A stretch of 64,000 nucleotides of DNA from Hyphomicrobiales bacterium. GTDB taxonomy: Bacteria > Pseudomonadota > Alphaproteobacteria > Rhizobiales > JACESI01. The stretch covers positions 744,001-808,000 of the forward strand of contig JBDXGY010000006.1 of NCBI GenBank assembly GCA_039989895.1, given 5' to 3'. This document shows positions 9,716 to 19,500 of this stretch, piece by piece (position 1 is the first letter of the stretch; every line of letters begins with the position of its first letter). Both the position numbers and the translations under genes were made by a program. Below the pieces are notes generated by a model. The model did no database searches, was not told the DNA's origin, and saw only the letters and a list, made by a program, of their open reading frames with translations.

Positions 9716-9837
9716 ATTGAACTCCACGTGTTCCAACTGTTTTTATAGGAACGGTTTATGATGCATTTATGCATTAAAGCAATTGAAAACTAAAATACGA
9801 TGAATGATGGTCTGATTACGAAGCGGTTGCGATCTAA

Positions 9838-11037
9838 TTAAGAGGCAATCTTCATAAAATCAAACCCTTTGTTGCGCGCAAAATGATCAACTTCAATAGC
9901 TTCCTCTAAGCTTTCTATCGATTGTGAGCTAGAGAAGTTTTTAAGGCCTTCATCTAAAACATTGGCCACCAAATCACTCATGCCATAAAAAGACAGTCCG
10001 TTATTCAAGAATTGATGGACCGCAATTTCATTCGCTGCATTGAGCAAGTTGGTCGCAATATCACCTTTTGCCAAAGCTTCAAGCGCCAAGCCCAACATGG
10101 GAAAGCGATCATAATCAGGTTCTTCAAACGTAAGGCTGCCGAGCTTGGCAAGGTTCAGACGTTCCACCGGGGCACTGATGCGTTCAGGATGCCCCATACA
10201 GTGTGCTATTGGCGTGCGCATATCAGGGCAACCAAGTTCAGCAATGACCGCGCCATCAATGAAGGAAACCATGCCATGAATGATAGATTCGGGATGTACA
10301 ACAACATCAAGCTGATCATGTCTTATAGGGAAAAGGTGATGAGCTTCAATGACTTCCAAACCCTTATTCATCAGCGTTGCTGAATCAATAGTGATTTTTG
10401 CGCCCATACTCCAGTTGGGATGTTTGAGGGCTTGCTCTGGTCCGGCTTCAGCAATTTGAGCCTTGCTCCAAGTTCTAAAAGGCCCGCCTGATGCAGTCAG
10501 CGTCACTTTTTCAACGCTGTCTATCTTTTCACCATTCAACGCCTGAAAAATAGCATTATGCTCTGAATCCATAGGCAATAGTTCAACATTGTTAGCAGCT
10601 GCTTTTTTGCGCACAAGCGTTCCTGCACAAACAAGGCTTTCTTTATTTGCCAATGCCAATGTCTCACATGCATCTAAAGCGGCCAAAGTAGGAGCTAGAC
10701 CTGCAAAGCCAACAATAGCGGATATAGTCATGTCACATGACATTTTCGCAGCTTCAATAATGCCTGCATCACCACTCGCTACTTCACAGGGCAAAGAACT
10801 GAGTGCCTCTTTTAGCTCACCAAGCTTGGTTTCATCGGCAATGGCTACAAATTCTGCACGCGTTGCGCGAGCAATTTCTACCAGTCGCGCAACATTGCCA
10901 CCACCCGTGACAGCCACAACCTTATAGAGATCAGGATGCGTCTCAACGATACTCAGCGTGCTTTTGCCAATTGAGCCCGTCGCACCCAATATTGAAATCC
11001 GGCGCTGCTTGGCTTTTGATGAAGGCCTGTTATCCAT
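9838..11037 (-). CDS. dxr: 1-deoxy-D-xylulose 5-phosphate reductoisomerase
   Basis: 399 residues. Second step of the non-mevalonate (MEP) isoprenoid pathway: NADPH-dependent rearrangement and reduction of DXP to MEP. The NADPH-binding GATGSIGKST motif is at residues 18-27; the metal-binding MDSEHNAIFQ, the SGGPFR loop and NKGLEVIEAH are typical. Its product feeds undecaprenyl diphosphate made by the uppS two genes upstream. Confidence 0.96.
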   Translation of the reverse strand: MDNRPSSKAKQRRISILGATGSIGKSTLSIVETHPDLYKVVAVTGGGNVARLVEIARATRAEFVAIADETKLGELKEALSSLPCEVASGDAGIIEAAKMSCDMTISAIVGFAGLAPTLAALDACETLALANKESLVCAGTLVRKKAAANNVELLPMDSEHNAIFQALNGEKIDSVEKVTLTASGGPFRTWSKAQIAEAGPEQALKHPNWSMGAKITIDSATLMNKGLEVIEAHHLFPIRHDQLDVVVHPESIIHGMVSFIDGAVIAELGCPDMRTPIAHCMGHPERISAPVERLNLAKLGSLTFEEPDYDRFPMLGLALEALAKGDIATNLLNAANEIAVHQFLNNGLSFYGMSDLVANVLDEGLKNFSSSQSIESLEEAIEVDHFARNKGFDFMKIAS

Positions 11038-11066
11038 AAAACGCTTTCGTATATTGACGTTATTTA

Positions 11067-11876
11067 TTAATCGAAGATGCCTATGCCATGAATTATAACA
11101 AATGCATAGGCCGCTAAAGTAAGACCGTCGACACGGTCTAGCACACCACCATGCCCAGGGATGAGGTTGCTGGCATCTTTAACATTGAAGTGACGTTTTA
11201 TAGCTGATTCAATTAAATCCCCAGCTTGTGCAGCTAATGCCACAGCAAGCGCAACGAATGAGAACAAAATTACTTTATCGGGCGCGGCAATGAATGCGAC
11301 CATTGATCCGGTAAAAATAGCGCCTGCCATGCCACCCAAAAAACCTGACCATGTTTTTTTCGGTGAAACTTTTGGCATCAATTTAGGACCACCGACTGTG
11401 CGCCCTACCAGATAGGCAAAAATATCTGCAGCCCAGACACTAAAGCAAAGGAAAATCAGCAAGATAAGACCTGTAGAATGATCCGGTGAATTGCGGATAT
11501 AAATTAAACAAAGCGCTAAGCTGCTGGCAACACCAGCACCAGCTATGTTCCAGCCGATTTTTTGTTTGAAGATCAAAACCACAAAAGCGCCTATCGCGAT
11601 CAAGGCAAAGGAAAGCAAGACCGGCGTCATAGATGGCATGATTATGACTGGTATGATGAGAGCCACTATGATGATGCCAGCGAAGATATCACGGCGGATG
11701 TCTATGGCGCGAACAGTGATTGTTGTCCACTCCCAATACATGATAGCGGCGACAACAATCATGAGCGCTGCAAACCATAAACCACCAAGCCATGCGAGGA
11801 GAATAACAATAGGAGCAAGCACTAGAGCCGATATCAGTCGCGTTTTAAAATCGCTGGGTGATGCTGGTTTTGACAA
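11067..11876 (-). CDS. cdsA: Phosphatidate cytidylyltransferase
   Basis: 269 residues with about seven or eight membrane segments. Makes CDP-diacylglycerol from phosphatidate and CTP, the entry to phospholipid synthesis. The C-terminal CDS signature is clear: an IKRHFNVKD segment followed by PGHGGVLDRVD. It starts 5 bp after uppS and precedes dxr, the standard alphaproteobacterial order. Confidence 0.94.
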   Translation of the reverse strand: MSKPASPSDFKTRLISALVLAPIVILLAWLGGLWFAALMIVVAAIMYWEWTTITVRAIDIRRDIFAGIIIVALIIPVIIMPSMTPVLLSFALIAIGAFVVLIFKQKIGWNIAGAGVASSLALCLIYIRNSPDHSTGLILLIFLCFSVWAADIFAYLVGRTVGGPKLMPKVSPKKTWSGFLGGMAGAIFTGSMVAFIAAPDKVILFSFVALAVALAAQAGDLIESAIKRHFNVKDASNLIPGHGGVLDRVDGLTLAAYAFVIIHGIGIFD

Positions 11877-11881
11877 TGGTT

Positions 11882-12649
11882 CTAACTGCTCGTCTGTGCT
11901 GATTCTATTGCCCCGAAGCGACGATCTCGTCGATAAAACTCATTGAGCGCTTCTGTGAAGGCATTTTTATCAAAATCAGGCCATTTGCAGTCAGTAAATA
12001 CAAATTCAGAATAAGCTACCTGCCATAGCAGGAAGTTGCTCAATCTTTGTTCGCCGCTTGTACGGATAATAAGATCAGGGTCAGGAATGCCTTTGGTGTC
12101 GAGATGCTCACTCACCACATCGATGGTGATTTCGTCAACGGAAAGTTTTCCATCAGCGACCGCTTTTGCAATTCTTTTTGTCGCTTTAGTAATCTCATTT
12201 CTGGAGCCATAATTAAAGGCAATCACCAGTGTCAGCCCATCGTTATCTTTTGTCAGTTCAACGGCATCACGAACCAGTTTATTAATATCATCAGGAACGT
12301 CTTCTTCATCGCCTATAACTTTGAGACAGACGTTGTTTTGATGTAATTCGGCAAGATATTTGCGCACGAAAAACCGCAGCAAACTAAAAAGTTCAGTGAT
12401 CTCGCTTGCTGGCCGGTTCCAATTCTCAGAAGAGAAGCTATACAGCGTTAAAAATTCAATGCCGCTCTCACCCGCAATCCTCGTGATATCGCGAACGGCA
12501 TCGACACCTTTTCTATGCCCTTCAACTCGTGGTAGACCGCGTTCTTTTGCCCAACGTCCATTGCCATCCATAATGATCGCGACATGACGCGGCGATTGAC
12601 GGTTGTCTGGCTCTTCTGGCTGGATTGGGATTATAGATGCATCTGACAT
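11882..12649 (-). CDS. uppS: Isoprenyl transferase (undecaprenyl diphosphate synthase)
   Basis: 255 residues. Cis-prenyltransferase that extends farnesyl diphosphate with isopentenyl units to make the C55 lipid carrier for peptidoglycan and O-antigen. The MDGNGRWA motif holds the catalytic Asp28; TLYSFSSENW and RTSGEQRLSNFLLWQ are also diagnostic. It overlaps nothing but is tightly packed with cdsA and lies 28 bp after frr. Confidence 0.95.
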   Translation of the reverse strand: MSDASIIPIQPEEPDNRQSPRHVAIIMDGNGRWAKERGLPRVEGHRKGVDAVRDITRIAGESGIEFLTLYSFSSENWNRPASEITELFSLLRFFVRKYLAELHQNNVCLKVIGDEEDVPDDINKLVRDAVELTKDNDGLTLVIAFNYGSRNEITKATKRIAKAVADGKLSVDEITIDVVSEHLDTKGIPDPDLIIRTSGEQRLSNFLLWQVAYSEFVFTDCKWPDFDKNAFTEALNEFYRRDRRFGAIESAQTSS

Positions 12650-12677
12650 GATTGATCTGGCTTTCGCGTGATGTGCG

Positions 12678-13241
12678 TTACACCTGCATTATTTCTTTTT
12701 CTTTTTCCGCGTACATTTCATCAATTTTAGTAATAAAATCATCCGTCATCTTTTGTATTTTATCAGAAGCCTTATGGGCATCGTCCTTGCCTAAATCGCC
12801 ATCTTTTTCAGCTTGTTTAGAGGTATCCATACCGTCACGTCGCACATGCCGCGCGGCAATACGGGCTTGCTCGGCGTATTGATTAGCGACCTTAACAAGC
12901 TCCTTGCGTCGTTCTTCATTTAGTTCTGGCATAGGAATACGGAGCAATTGGCCATCCATAATAGGATTTAAGCCTAGATTGGATTCACGAATAGCCTTAT
13001 CCGTTGCGGCCACCATGGTCTTGTCCCAGACTTGAACGGATACAGTGCGTGGTTCTGGTACTGATATAGTTCCAACCTGACTGATTGGCATTTGTGATCC
13101 ATAAGCATCCACCATAACAGAATCGAGAAGGCTTGCAGAAGCGCGGCCTGTTCTCAAACTGTTTAATTCGCTTTTAAGTGACGTAAGAGCCCCCTCCATT
13201 CGGCGGTTCAAATCATCGAAGTCTACCGGGTTATCTGACAT
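12678..13241 (-). CDS. frr: Ribosome recycling factor
   Basis: About 187 residues from [12 protein letters not shown], close to the usual 185. With EF-G it splits post-termination ribosomes. The long three-helix bundle sequence with [23 protein letters not shown] and the C-terminal [10 protein letters not shown] segment is typical. The ATG at 13241 is preceded by GGAG and restores the family length; the ATG six codons upstream lacks a ribosome binding site. Confidence 0.94.
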   Translation of the reverse strand: MSDNPVDFDDLNRRMEGALTSLKSELNSLRTGRASASLLDSVMVDAYGSQMPISQVGTISVPEPRTVSVQVWDKTMVAATDKAIRESNLGLNPIMDGQLLRIPMPELNEERRKELVKVANQYAEQARIAARHVRRDGMDTSKQAEKDGDLGKDDAHKASDKIQKMTDDFITKIDEMYAEKEKEIMQV

Positions 13242-13323
13242 ATTCTCCATCACTTTCATTGTAGGCTATGCGCCTATCTCGGCTTAATACTATACTATTA
13301 TCTTATCGTGCGTCACTTGATAG

Positions 13324-14040
13324 CTAACGAACAATAGTACAACGCCCTGCTCCATTTATTATCTCAAATAATGCGCCTGGCGTTTGAATTGAAAAAACAA
13401 CTACAGGAATATTTCCTTGTTTGGCAAGCGCAACTGCGGCAACATCCATCACTTCAAGGCCCTTTTCAATGACCTCATCATGTGTAATTTTATCAAAACG
13501 CTCAGCTTTATCATCTTTTTTCGGGTCAGCCGTATAGATGCCATCCACATTGGTGCCTTTAAATAGAGCATCGCAATCCATCTCGAGTGCTCTTAATGCA
13601 GCCCCTGTATCTGTTGTAAAATAAGGAGCTCCCGTTCCAGCAGCAAAAAGCACTACTTCGCCGTTATCATAGGCTTCGCGTGCCTCTCTTTGTGAAAATG
13701 TATCGCAAATCTCAGGCATTGCTATGGCAGACATGACCCGTGCATCAAGCCCAGCTTCTAGCAATCCATCATGCAACGCTATGCAATTCATCACGGTTGC
13801 CAGCATGCCCATATGGTGTCCGGCGACACGGTTTTCATCAGCTATTTGCACATCAGCGCCGCGAAAAATATTACCGCCACCCACAACAACCGCCACACGC
13901 ACGCCAAGAGATGTGACAGCGGCAATTTCCTCTGAAACACGATCAATGACAGATCTATCAATGCCAAAGCCTTGATCGCCCATCAAAGCTTCACCTGAGA
14001 CTTTCAGTAAGATACTTTTAAAGGGAAGATCATCAGACAT
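13324..14040 (-). CDS. pyrH: Uridylate kinase
   Basis: 238 residues from the chosen start MSDDLPFKSILLKVSG. Phosphorylates UMP to UDP for pyrimidine nucleotide supply and is allosterically controlled by GTP and UTP. LKVSGEALMG, VVVGGGNIFRG and FKGTNVDGIYTADPKKD are diagnostic of the amino acid kinase fold family. An upstream in-frame ATG (14142) would add 34 residues with no family counterpart. It lies between tsf and frr. Confidence 0.95.
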   Translation of the reverse strand: MSDDLPFKSILLKVSGEALMGDQGFGIDRSVIDRVSEEIAAVTSLGVRVAVVVGGGNIFRGADVQIADENRVAGHHMGMLATVMNCIALHDGLLEAGLDARVMSAIAMPEICDTFSQREAREAYDNGEVVLFAAGTGAPYFTTDTGAALRALEMDCDALFKGTNVDGIYTADPKKDDKAERFDKITHDEVIEKGLEVMDVAAVALAKQGNIPVVVFSIQTPGALFEIINGAGRCTIVR

Positions 14041-14163
14041 TGTTGGCTTTTCCCGATTTGAAGATAACTGTTCAATCTCGCATACACTAACCTTGGTATG
14101 ATGTGAACCGATATGCGGGCATATGATAAGCAATCCCGACATTTTTGTTTATGTTATAGGCAG

Positions 14164-14195
14164 AAAAAAGCCGGCGTATTAAGCGCCGGCTTTTT
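14164..14195 (-). terminator. Intrinsic terminator after tsf
   Basis: A perfect 12-bp inverted repeat (AAAAAGCCGGCG at 14165-14176 and its complement at 14184-14195) with a 7-nt loop. On the minus strand it starts about 20 bases after the tsf stop and ends in a T-run. It is symmetric and could also work on the plus strand. It separates tsf transcription from pyrH. Confidence 0.9.
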
Positions 14196-14215
14196 AATGA
14201 ATTTGACGACAAAGA

Positions 14216-15139
14216 CTAGTTGCCAGACATCGCAGCTACTTCTGCTGCAAAATCCTCTTCTTCTTTTTCTATACCTTCACCCAAAACAAAACGCTCGAAC
14301 GCTTTGATTTTGACTGGAGCGCCAATATCTTTTGCAGCAAGTTCTGCTGCTTTTTCGACAGTATTTTCGCCGTCGATAACAAAAACCTGTGAAAGCAATA
14401 CAACTTCTTTGAAGTATTTTTGAATCCGGCCATCGACCATTTTCTCAACAATATTATCAGGTTTGCCAGATGCTTTGGCTTGTTCTGCATAAACAGCGCG
14501 TTCACGCTCAACAATTTCTTGGTCCAATTCATCAGAGCTTACTGCAAGTGGGTTGACCGCCGCAATATGCATCGCAACCTGACGACCGAAAGCATTGAGC
14601 TTATCCGTATCACCCGTTGATTCTAGCGCAACGAGTACACCAATCTTGCCGATACCATCCGCAATAGCGTTATGAATATATGTAGCGACGACACCATTAT
14701 CCACTTGCAAAGAAGCCGCACGACGCAGGCTCATGTTTTCACCAATTGTAGCGATAGCATCAGTGATTTCAGCTTCAATACTGCGATTACCTTCGGGATA
14801 ATCTGCCTTAGCAAGGGCATCAATATCACCATCAACTGACAAGGCAACTGTTGCGATGTTTTTGACCAAAGCTTGGAACGCATCATTTCGTGCAACGAAG
14901 TCTGTTTCGGAGTTTAGCTCAATAACGGCAGCTTTCGTGCCGCTTGCTGCAACACCAACCAAACCTTCAGCAGCAACACGGCCAGCTTTCTTAGCGGCTT
15001 TTGCAAGGCCTTTGGTACGCAACCAATCGATTGCTTCTTCTAGGTTGCCATTATTCTCATTTAATGCCTTTTTACAGTCCATCATGCCCACGCCAGTTTT
15101 ATCGCGGAGCTCTTTGACCATGGATGCTGTTATAGCCAT
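14216..15139 (-). CDS. tsf: Elongation factor Ts
   Basis: 307 residues from [16 protein letters not shown]. Guanine nucleotide exchange factor for EF-Tu. The N-terminal UBA-like domain contains [12 protein letters not shown] and the core contains the conserved [10 protein letters not shown] segment. The ATG at 15139 has GAGGA five bases upstream; an in-frame ATG eight codons before it does not. It follows rpsB, the near-universal order, with two hairpins in the 92-bp spacer. Confidence 0.96.
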   Translation of the reverse strand: MAITASMVKELRDKTGVGMMDCKKALNENNGNLEEAIDWLRTKGLAKAAKKAGRVAAEGLVGVAASGTKAAVIELNSETDFVARNDAFQALVKNIATVALSVDGDIDALAKADYPEGNRSIEAEITDAIATIGENMSLRRAASLQVDNGVVATYIHNAIADGIGKIGVLVALESTGDTDKLNAFGRQVAMHIAAVNPLAVSSDELDQEIVERERAVYAEQAKASGKPDNIVEKMVDGRIQKYFKEVVLLSQVFVIDGENTVEKAAELAAKDIGAPVKIKAFERFVLGEGIEKEEEDFAAEVAAMSGN

Positions 15140-15158
15140 GTCATCCTCATTTAGGTTT

Positions 15159-15181
15159 TGCACCCTAAGTTTACTGGTGCA
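15159..15181 (-). promoter_or_regulatory. Small hairpin ahead of the tsf ribosome binding site
   Basis: TGCACC at 15159-15164 and GGTGCA at 15176-15181 form a 6-bp stem with an 11-nt loop about 20 bases before the tsf start on the minus strand. It may affect tsf translation; function is not shown. Confidence 0.35.
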
Positions 15182-15200
15182 TTAGTTTCAAACGATAGTG

Positions 15201-15224
15201 AAAACACCTGTATACAGATGTTTT
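15201..15224 (-). terminator. Candidate attenuator hairpin between rpsB and tsf
   Basis: AAAACATCTG / CAGGTGTTTT (minus strand) form a 10-bp stem with one G-U pair and a TATA loop, eight bases after the rpsB stop. The T-run is only the TTTT inside the stem, so partial termination is more likely than full termination. Confidence 0.45.
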
Positions 15225-15231
15225 AAATCAC

Positions 15232-16326
15232 TTATTCAGCGGCAAGTGCTGCGGCTTGTGTTAGCCAGTCATCACGTTCAATACGGCCTTTGAATGACAG
15301 TGCATCGTCAACTTTAGCAATATCTTCTGCAGTGAAAGCAGCCACTTGTGCAAATTTTGTAATCCCCAAATCATTGAGTTTTTTCTCAAGAACAGGACCA
15401 ACGCCAGAGATTTTTTTCAAATCATCTGCATCACCTTCAGGTGCTGCAAAGAGGCTTGCAGATGTATCATCGCTTTTTGCTTTAGCTTTTTTCTTTGGTG
15501 CCGCTTTAGCTTTTTTCTCTGGCTCAGCTTCAGTTTTCACTTCAGCAACGGCTTCAACAGCCGCCACTGGCGCGTCTACCAATGCAGGTTCTGCAATTGT
15601 TTCAGACTCGCCAACATCCATGCCAGATGAACCTTGCCCACGGCTAATTCCATCAATTGATGCACGGGCGATGAGATCGCAGTATAGTGAAATCGCACGA
15701 CCAGCATCGTCATTGCCAGGAATTGGGTAATCGACCCCATCAGGTGAACAGTTAGAATCAAGGATCGCAATAACAGGAATACCAAGACGGTTGGCTTCTT
15801 GAATCGCTATTGATTCTTTGTTGGTGTCGACAACAAACAACATGTCTGGCAGGCCGCCCATATCTTTGATGCCACCAAGCGAACGCTCAAGTTTCTGAAG
15901 CTCGCGTGTTCGCGTTAGGCGCTCCTTCTTGGTGAAAGACATTGCTTTGTCGCCAGCCAACATTTCTTCAAGTTCGCGCAAACGTTTGATTGAATTTGAA
16001 ATCGTTGTCCAGTTTGTCAACGTGCCACCAAGCCAGCGCGCATTCACATAATATTGTGCGCAGCTCTTTGATGACGTTGCTATAATTTCTGAGGCTTGAC
16101 GTTTTGTTCCAACAAAAAGAATCCGTCCGCCTTTGGAGACGCTATCGCTGACTGCTTTCAATGCTTGATGCAAAAGCGGTACAGTTTGTGACAAATCAAT
16201 GATGTGAATGTTGTTGCGTGAGCCAAAGAGATATTTCTCAACTCGCGGATTCCAACGGTGTGTCTGGTGACCAAAGTGAACGCCTGCTTCCAGGAGTTGA
16301 CGCATAGAAAATTCTGGTAGAGCCAT
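15232..16326 (-). CDS. rpsB: 30S ribosomal protein S2 with C-terminal extension
   Basis: 364 residues from [15 protein letters not shown], about 110 longer than usual. The S2 core fills roughly residues 1-245 ([47 protein letters not shown]). An Ala/Lys/Glu-rich linker (about 250-300) leads to a compact C-terminal module starting [17 protein letters not shown] and ending [12 protein letters not shown]. That module, with a helix-hairpin-helix-like GVGP motif, also ends NuoE in this window. The start at 16326 has AGGAG eight bases upstream; the ATG 33 nt earlier is less likely. S2 is needed for S1 binding and mRNA docking on the 30S subunit. Confidence 0.95.
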   Translation of the reverse strand: MALPEFSMRQLLEAGVHFGHQTHRWNPRVEKYLFGSRNNIHIIDLSQTVPLLHQALKAVSDSVSKGGRILFVGTKRQASEIIATSSKSCAQYYVNARWLGGTLTNWTTISNSIKRLRELEEMLAGDKAMSFTKKERLTRTRELQKLERSLGGIKDMGGLPDMLFVVDTNKESIAIQEANRLGIPVIAILDSNCSPDGVDYPIPGNDDAGRAISLYCDLIARASIDGISRGQGSSGMDVGESETIAEPALVDAPVAAVEAVAEVKTEAEPEKKAKAAPKKKAKAKSDDTSASLFAAPEGDADDLKKISGVGPVLEKKLNDLGITKFAQVAAFTAEDIAKVDDALSFKGRIERDDWLTQAAALAAE

Positions 16327-16356
16327 GGCTCTATTCTCCTTTTTCGGTTTTTCCTC

Positions 16357-16416
16357 CACGGGCCGTGTGGTTTCACCGAATGGAACTACGAAGTTGTCCG
16401 TAGCGCCTAGCCCGTG
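16357..16416 (-). promoter_or_regulatory. Structured 5' leader of rpsB
   Basis: On the minus strand CACGGGC (16416-16410) pairs perfectly with GCCCGTG (16363-16357), enclosing a second stem CTACG/CGTAG (16403-16399 and 16390-16386). The structure ends about 30 bases before the rpsB start, beside the ribosome binding site. Such leaders often let S2 repress its own operon. This is inference from position and pairing; I cannot match it to a named family. Confidence 0.5.
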
Positions 16417-16507
16417 TGTGTGATGCGCGGGTCGTACATTGCTTGACGTAATTTTGCAAGTAAAAATGCTTTTTTTTATATCCGCTTATTGCTCATAATT
16501 ATATTTG

Positions 16508-19500
16508 CTAATGAAGTTCAACATCCACGACACCCGGCATGGCCTTTAAAGCTCCAGAGAGCTTGGGTGTGAGCATATATTTGTCGTTTAATTTGATCTC
16601 CACCTCACGACCAGTTGTTTCGTCATAAACGAAGACACTCACGGTGCCTCCTTTACCATTCTCACTAACCGGTAACTGCTTGTGTAAATGCTCAATAGCG
16701 CCTGTTTCTTTGATGAAAATGCTCAATGCACCTGTGAAATTTGAGGCCGCGCGGTCGAGTGGTTCAACAGACTGGATACGAACATTAACCCCTTCTGGTC
16801 GGTCTTCCGCCGCAACAATCAAAATGACAGAAGATCCTGCTTCTAAATCATCACGGTGCTTCGCCAATGTCTCACTGAAACAAACAGCTTCATATTGGCC
16901 GCTGGCATCTGATATATTCAAAATAGCCATGCGGTTTCCAGTTTTGGTATTGCGTTCCTGTTTGGATACAATCGTTCCTGCAAGCTTTCCAACAGGCGAA
17001 CCTTTTCGAACATCTTCTTCAAAGGTGAGCCACGGCTTGACGCCAAGCTTTTTGAGTAGGTTTTGGTATTCATCGAGCGGATGGGCGCTGAGGTAAAAAC
17101 CCACAGAAGCGAGCTCGCGCGCAAGCTTATCGGCTATGTCAAAATCTTGTATTGGTTTTAGCCTGACAGGCTCAGGACCTGATACTGCGGCAAACATGTC
17201 ATTTTGCCCACTGCGTTTTTCTTCTTGTCGACGGTGAGCAAGTGCCACGATCTGCTCCAACGCATCCAGTACTTGCGCCCTATTGGAAACTAAGCTGTCA
17301 AAAGCGCCTGCTGAAATGAGGTTTTCTAACGTACGTTTATTGATCGACTTTGGGTCCAACCTGTGGCCGAAATCCGATAAATCAGCGAACCCATTTTGCG
17401 GGCGTTGTGCCACAATATCCAATACTGCCTGCCCGCCAACACCTTTGATTGCAGACAACGCATAAAAGATTGTATTGCCATCAACATCAAACTCCGCACC
17501 CGATTTATTGATGTTAGGTATTTCAACGATTATATTAAGTCTTTTTGCTTCCCTCTTGAAATCATTTAATTTATCAGTATTTCCCATATCTAAAGTCATG
17601 GAGGCCGCGATAAACTCAACCGGATAGTTTGCTTTCAAATAGGCTGTTTGATAAGCAACCAAAGCATAGGCTGCCGCGTGGGATTTGTTGAAGCCATAGT
17701 TTGCAAATTTTGCCAGTAGATCGAAGATTTCATTTGCTTTAGATTTTTTTAAACCACCTTCAACAGACCCCGTAACAAAACGAGTGCGCTGTGCCTCCAT
17801 CTCTGCACGGATTTTCTTACCCATAGCACGGCGTAACATATCTGCTTCACCCAGTGAGTACCCCGCCAGTTCTTGCGCGATCTGCATTACCTGCTCTTGA
17901 TAGATGATAACGCCTTGTGTTTCTTTCAGATATTTCTCAATTTTAGGATGAATAAAATCAGGTTTTTCTCGGCCGTGCTTACGATCATTATAGACAGGTA
18001 TGTTATCCATTGGCCCTGGACGATAAAGAGCCACGAGCGCAATAATATCTTCAAAAACATCCGGCTTCATGCCCACAAGTGCTTTGCGCATGCCCTGACT
18101 TTCAAGTTGGAACACGCCAACAGACTCGCCTTTCGCCAGCATCTCATAAGTCTTGTCATCATCGAGTGGCAAAGCGTTTAGGTCCACATCAACGCCGCGC
18201 TTGGCAATCAGGTCAACGGCTTTTTTCAGAACAGTGAGTGTTTTGAGGCCCAAGAAATCGAACTTAACAAGGCCTGCCTGCTCAACCCATTTCATGTTGA
18301 ACTGTGTGACAGGCATGTCTGATCGCGGGTCGCGATATAGAGGCACTAGTTGCTCCAGTGATCGATCACCAATCACAATGCCGGCCGCATGAGTGGACGC
18401 GTGACGATAAAGCCCTTCTAGCTTGAGAGACGTGGAAATAAGCTGATCAACCACCTCCTCTTCTTTGCGTGCTTCTTGCAACTTAGGCTCGCCATCAACA
18501 GCCTGTGCCAACGTGACAGGATTAGCAGGATTATTAGGCACTAACTTACATAAACGATCCACCTGACCATAAGGCATCTGTAAGACCCGCCCCACATCGC
18601 GCATTACAGCACGGGCTTGTAGCGACCCAAAGGTAATGATTTGCGCAACATGATCGCGACCATAGCGCTCCTGCACATAGCGGATTACTTCATCACGGCG
18701 ATCTTGACAAAAATCGATATCAAAATCGGGCATTGATATACGTTCAGGGTTCAAAAACCGCTCAAACAGAAGTGAAAACTGAAGCGGATCTAGATCAGTA
18801 ATGGTTAGCGCCCATGCAACCACAGAACCAGCGCCAGAACCCCTGCCCGGTCCAACTGGAATACCTTCATTTTTTGCCCATTTGATAAAGTCGGCAACGA
18901 TTAGAAAATACCCAGGGAATTTCATATTCTCGATCACGCCAAGTTCAAAATCGAGACGATCAAAATATTCTTTTTCAATACGCCCCTCGGCGCAACCATG
19001 CACCTCAAGTCGCGTTTTAAGCCCAGCGATGGCCTGCTCTTTCAAAGCCTTGGATTCTGCCTTAACTGCTTCATCACCACTAAGCCCTTCGGCCGCGAAT
19101 TGCGGTAAGATTGGGTCGCATGTTTGTGAACGCACGTGACATCTCTTGGCAATTTCAATTGTATTATCAATTGCCTCAGGAATATCAGCAAAGAGCTCGC
19201 ACATCTGGGACGGTGTTTTGAAATAGCAAGAACTAGACAGCCGCCGCCTGTCATCCATCTGTAATACTGCGCCTTCAGAGATGCATATTAATGCATCATG
19301 CGCCTCATAATCCTCTTCACTGGCGAAAAAAGGCTCGTTGGTAGCAACCAATGGAATATCATATTCATAAGCAATATCGATTATGAGGGGCTCACGCCGC
19401 GCCTCCTCGCCCAGATCAACCCGTTGTAGTTCAATATAAAAGCGATCCTTAAATATATTTTTGAGTTGCTCGGCTCTTTTCTTTGCTTCCTCTAGGCGAT

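Noticed and set aside
15159-15181. TGCACC/GGTGCA as an NtrC site before tsf
   Set aside because: The half-site gap is 11 bases instead of 5, and tsf is not a nitrogen gene; a hairpin is the simpler reading.
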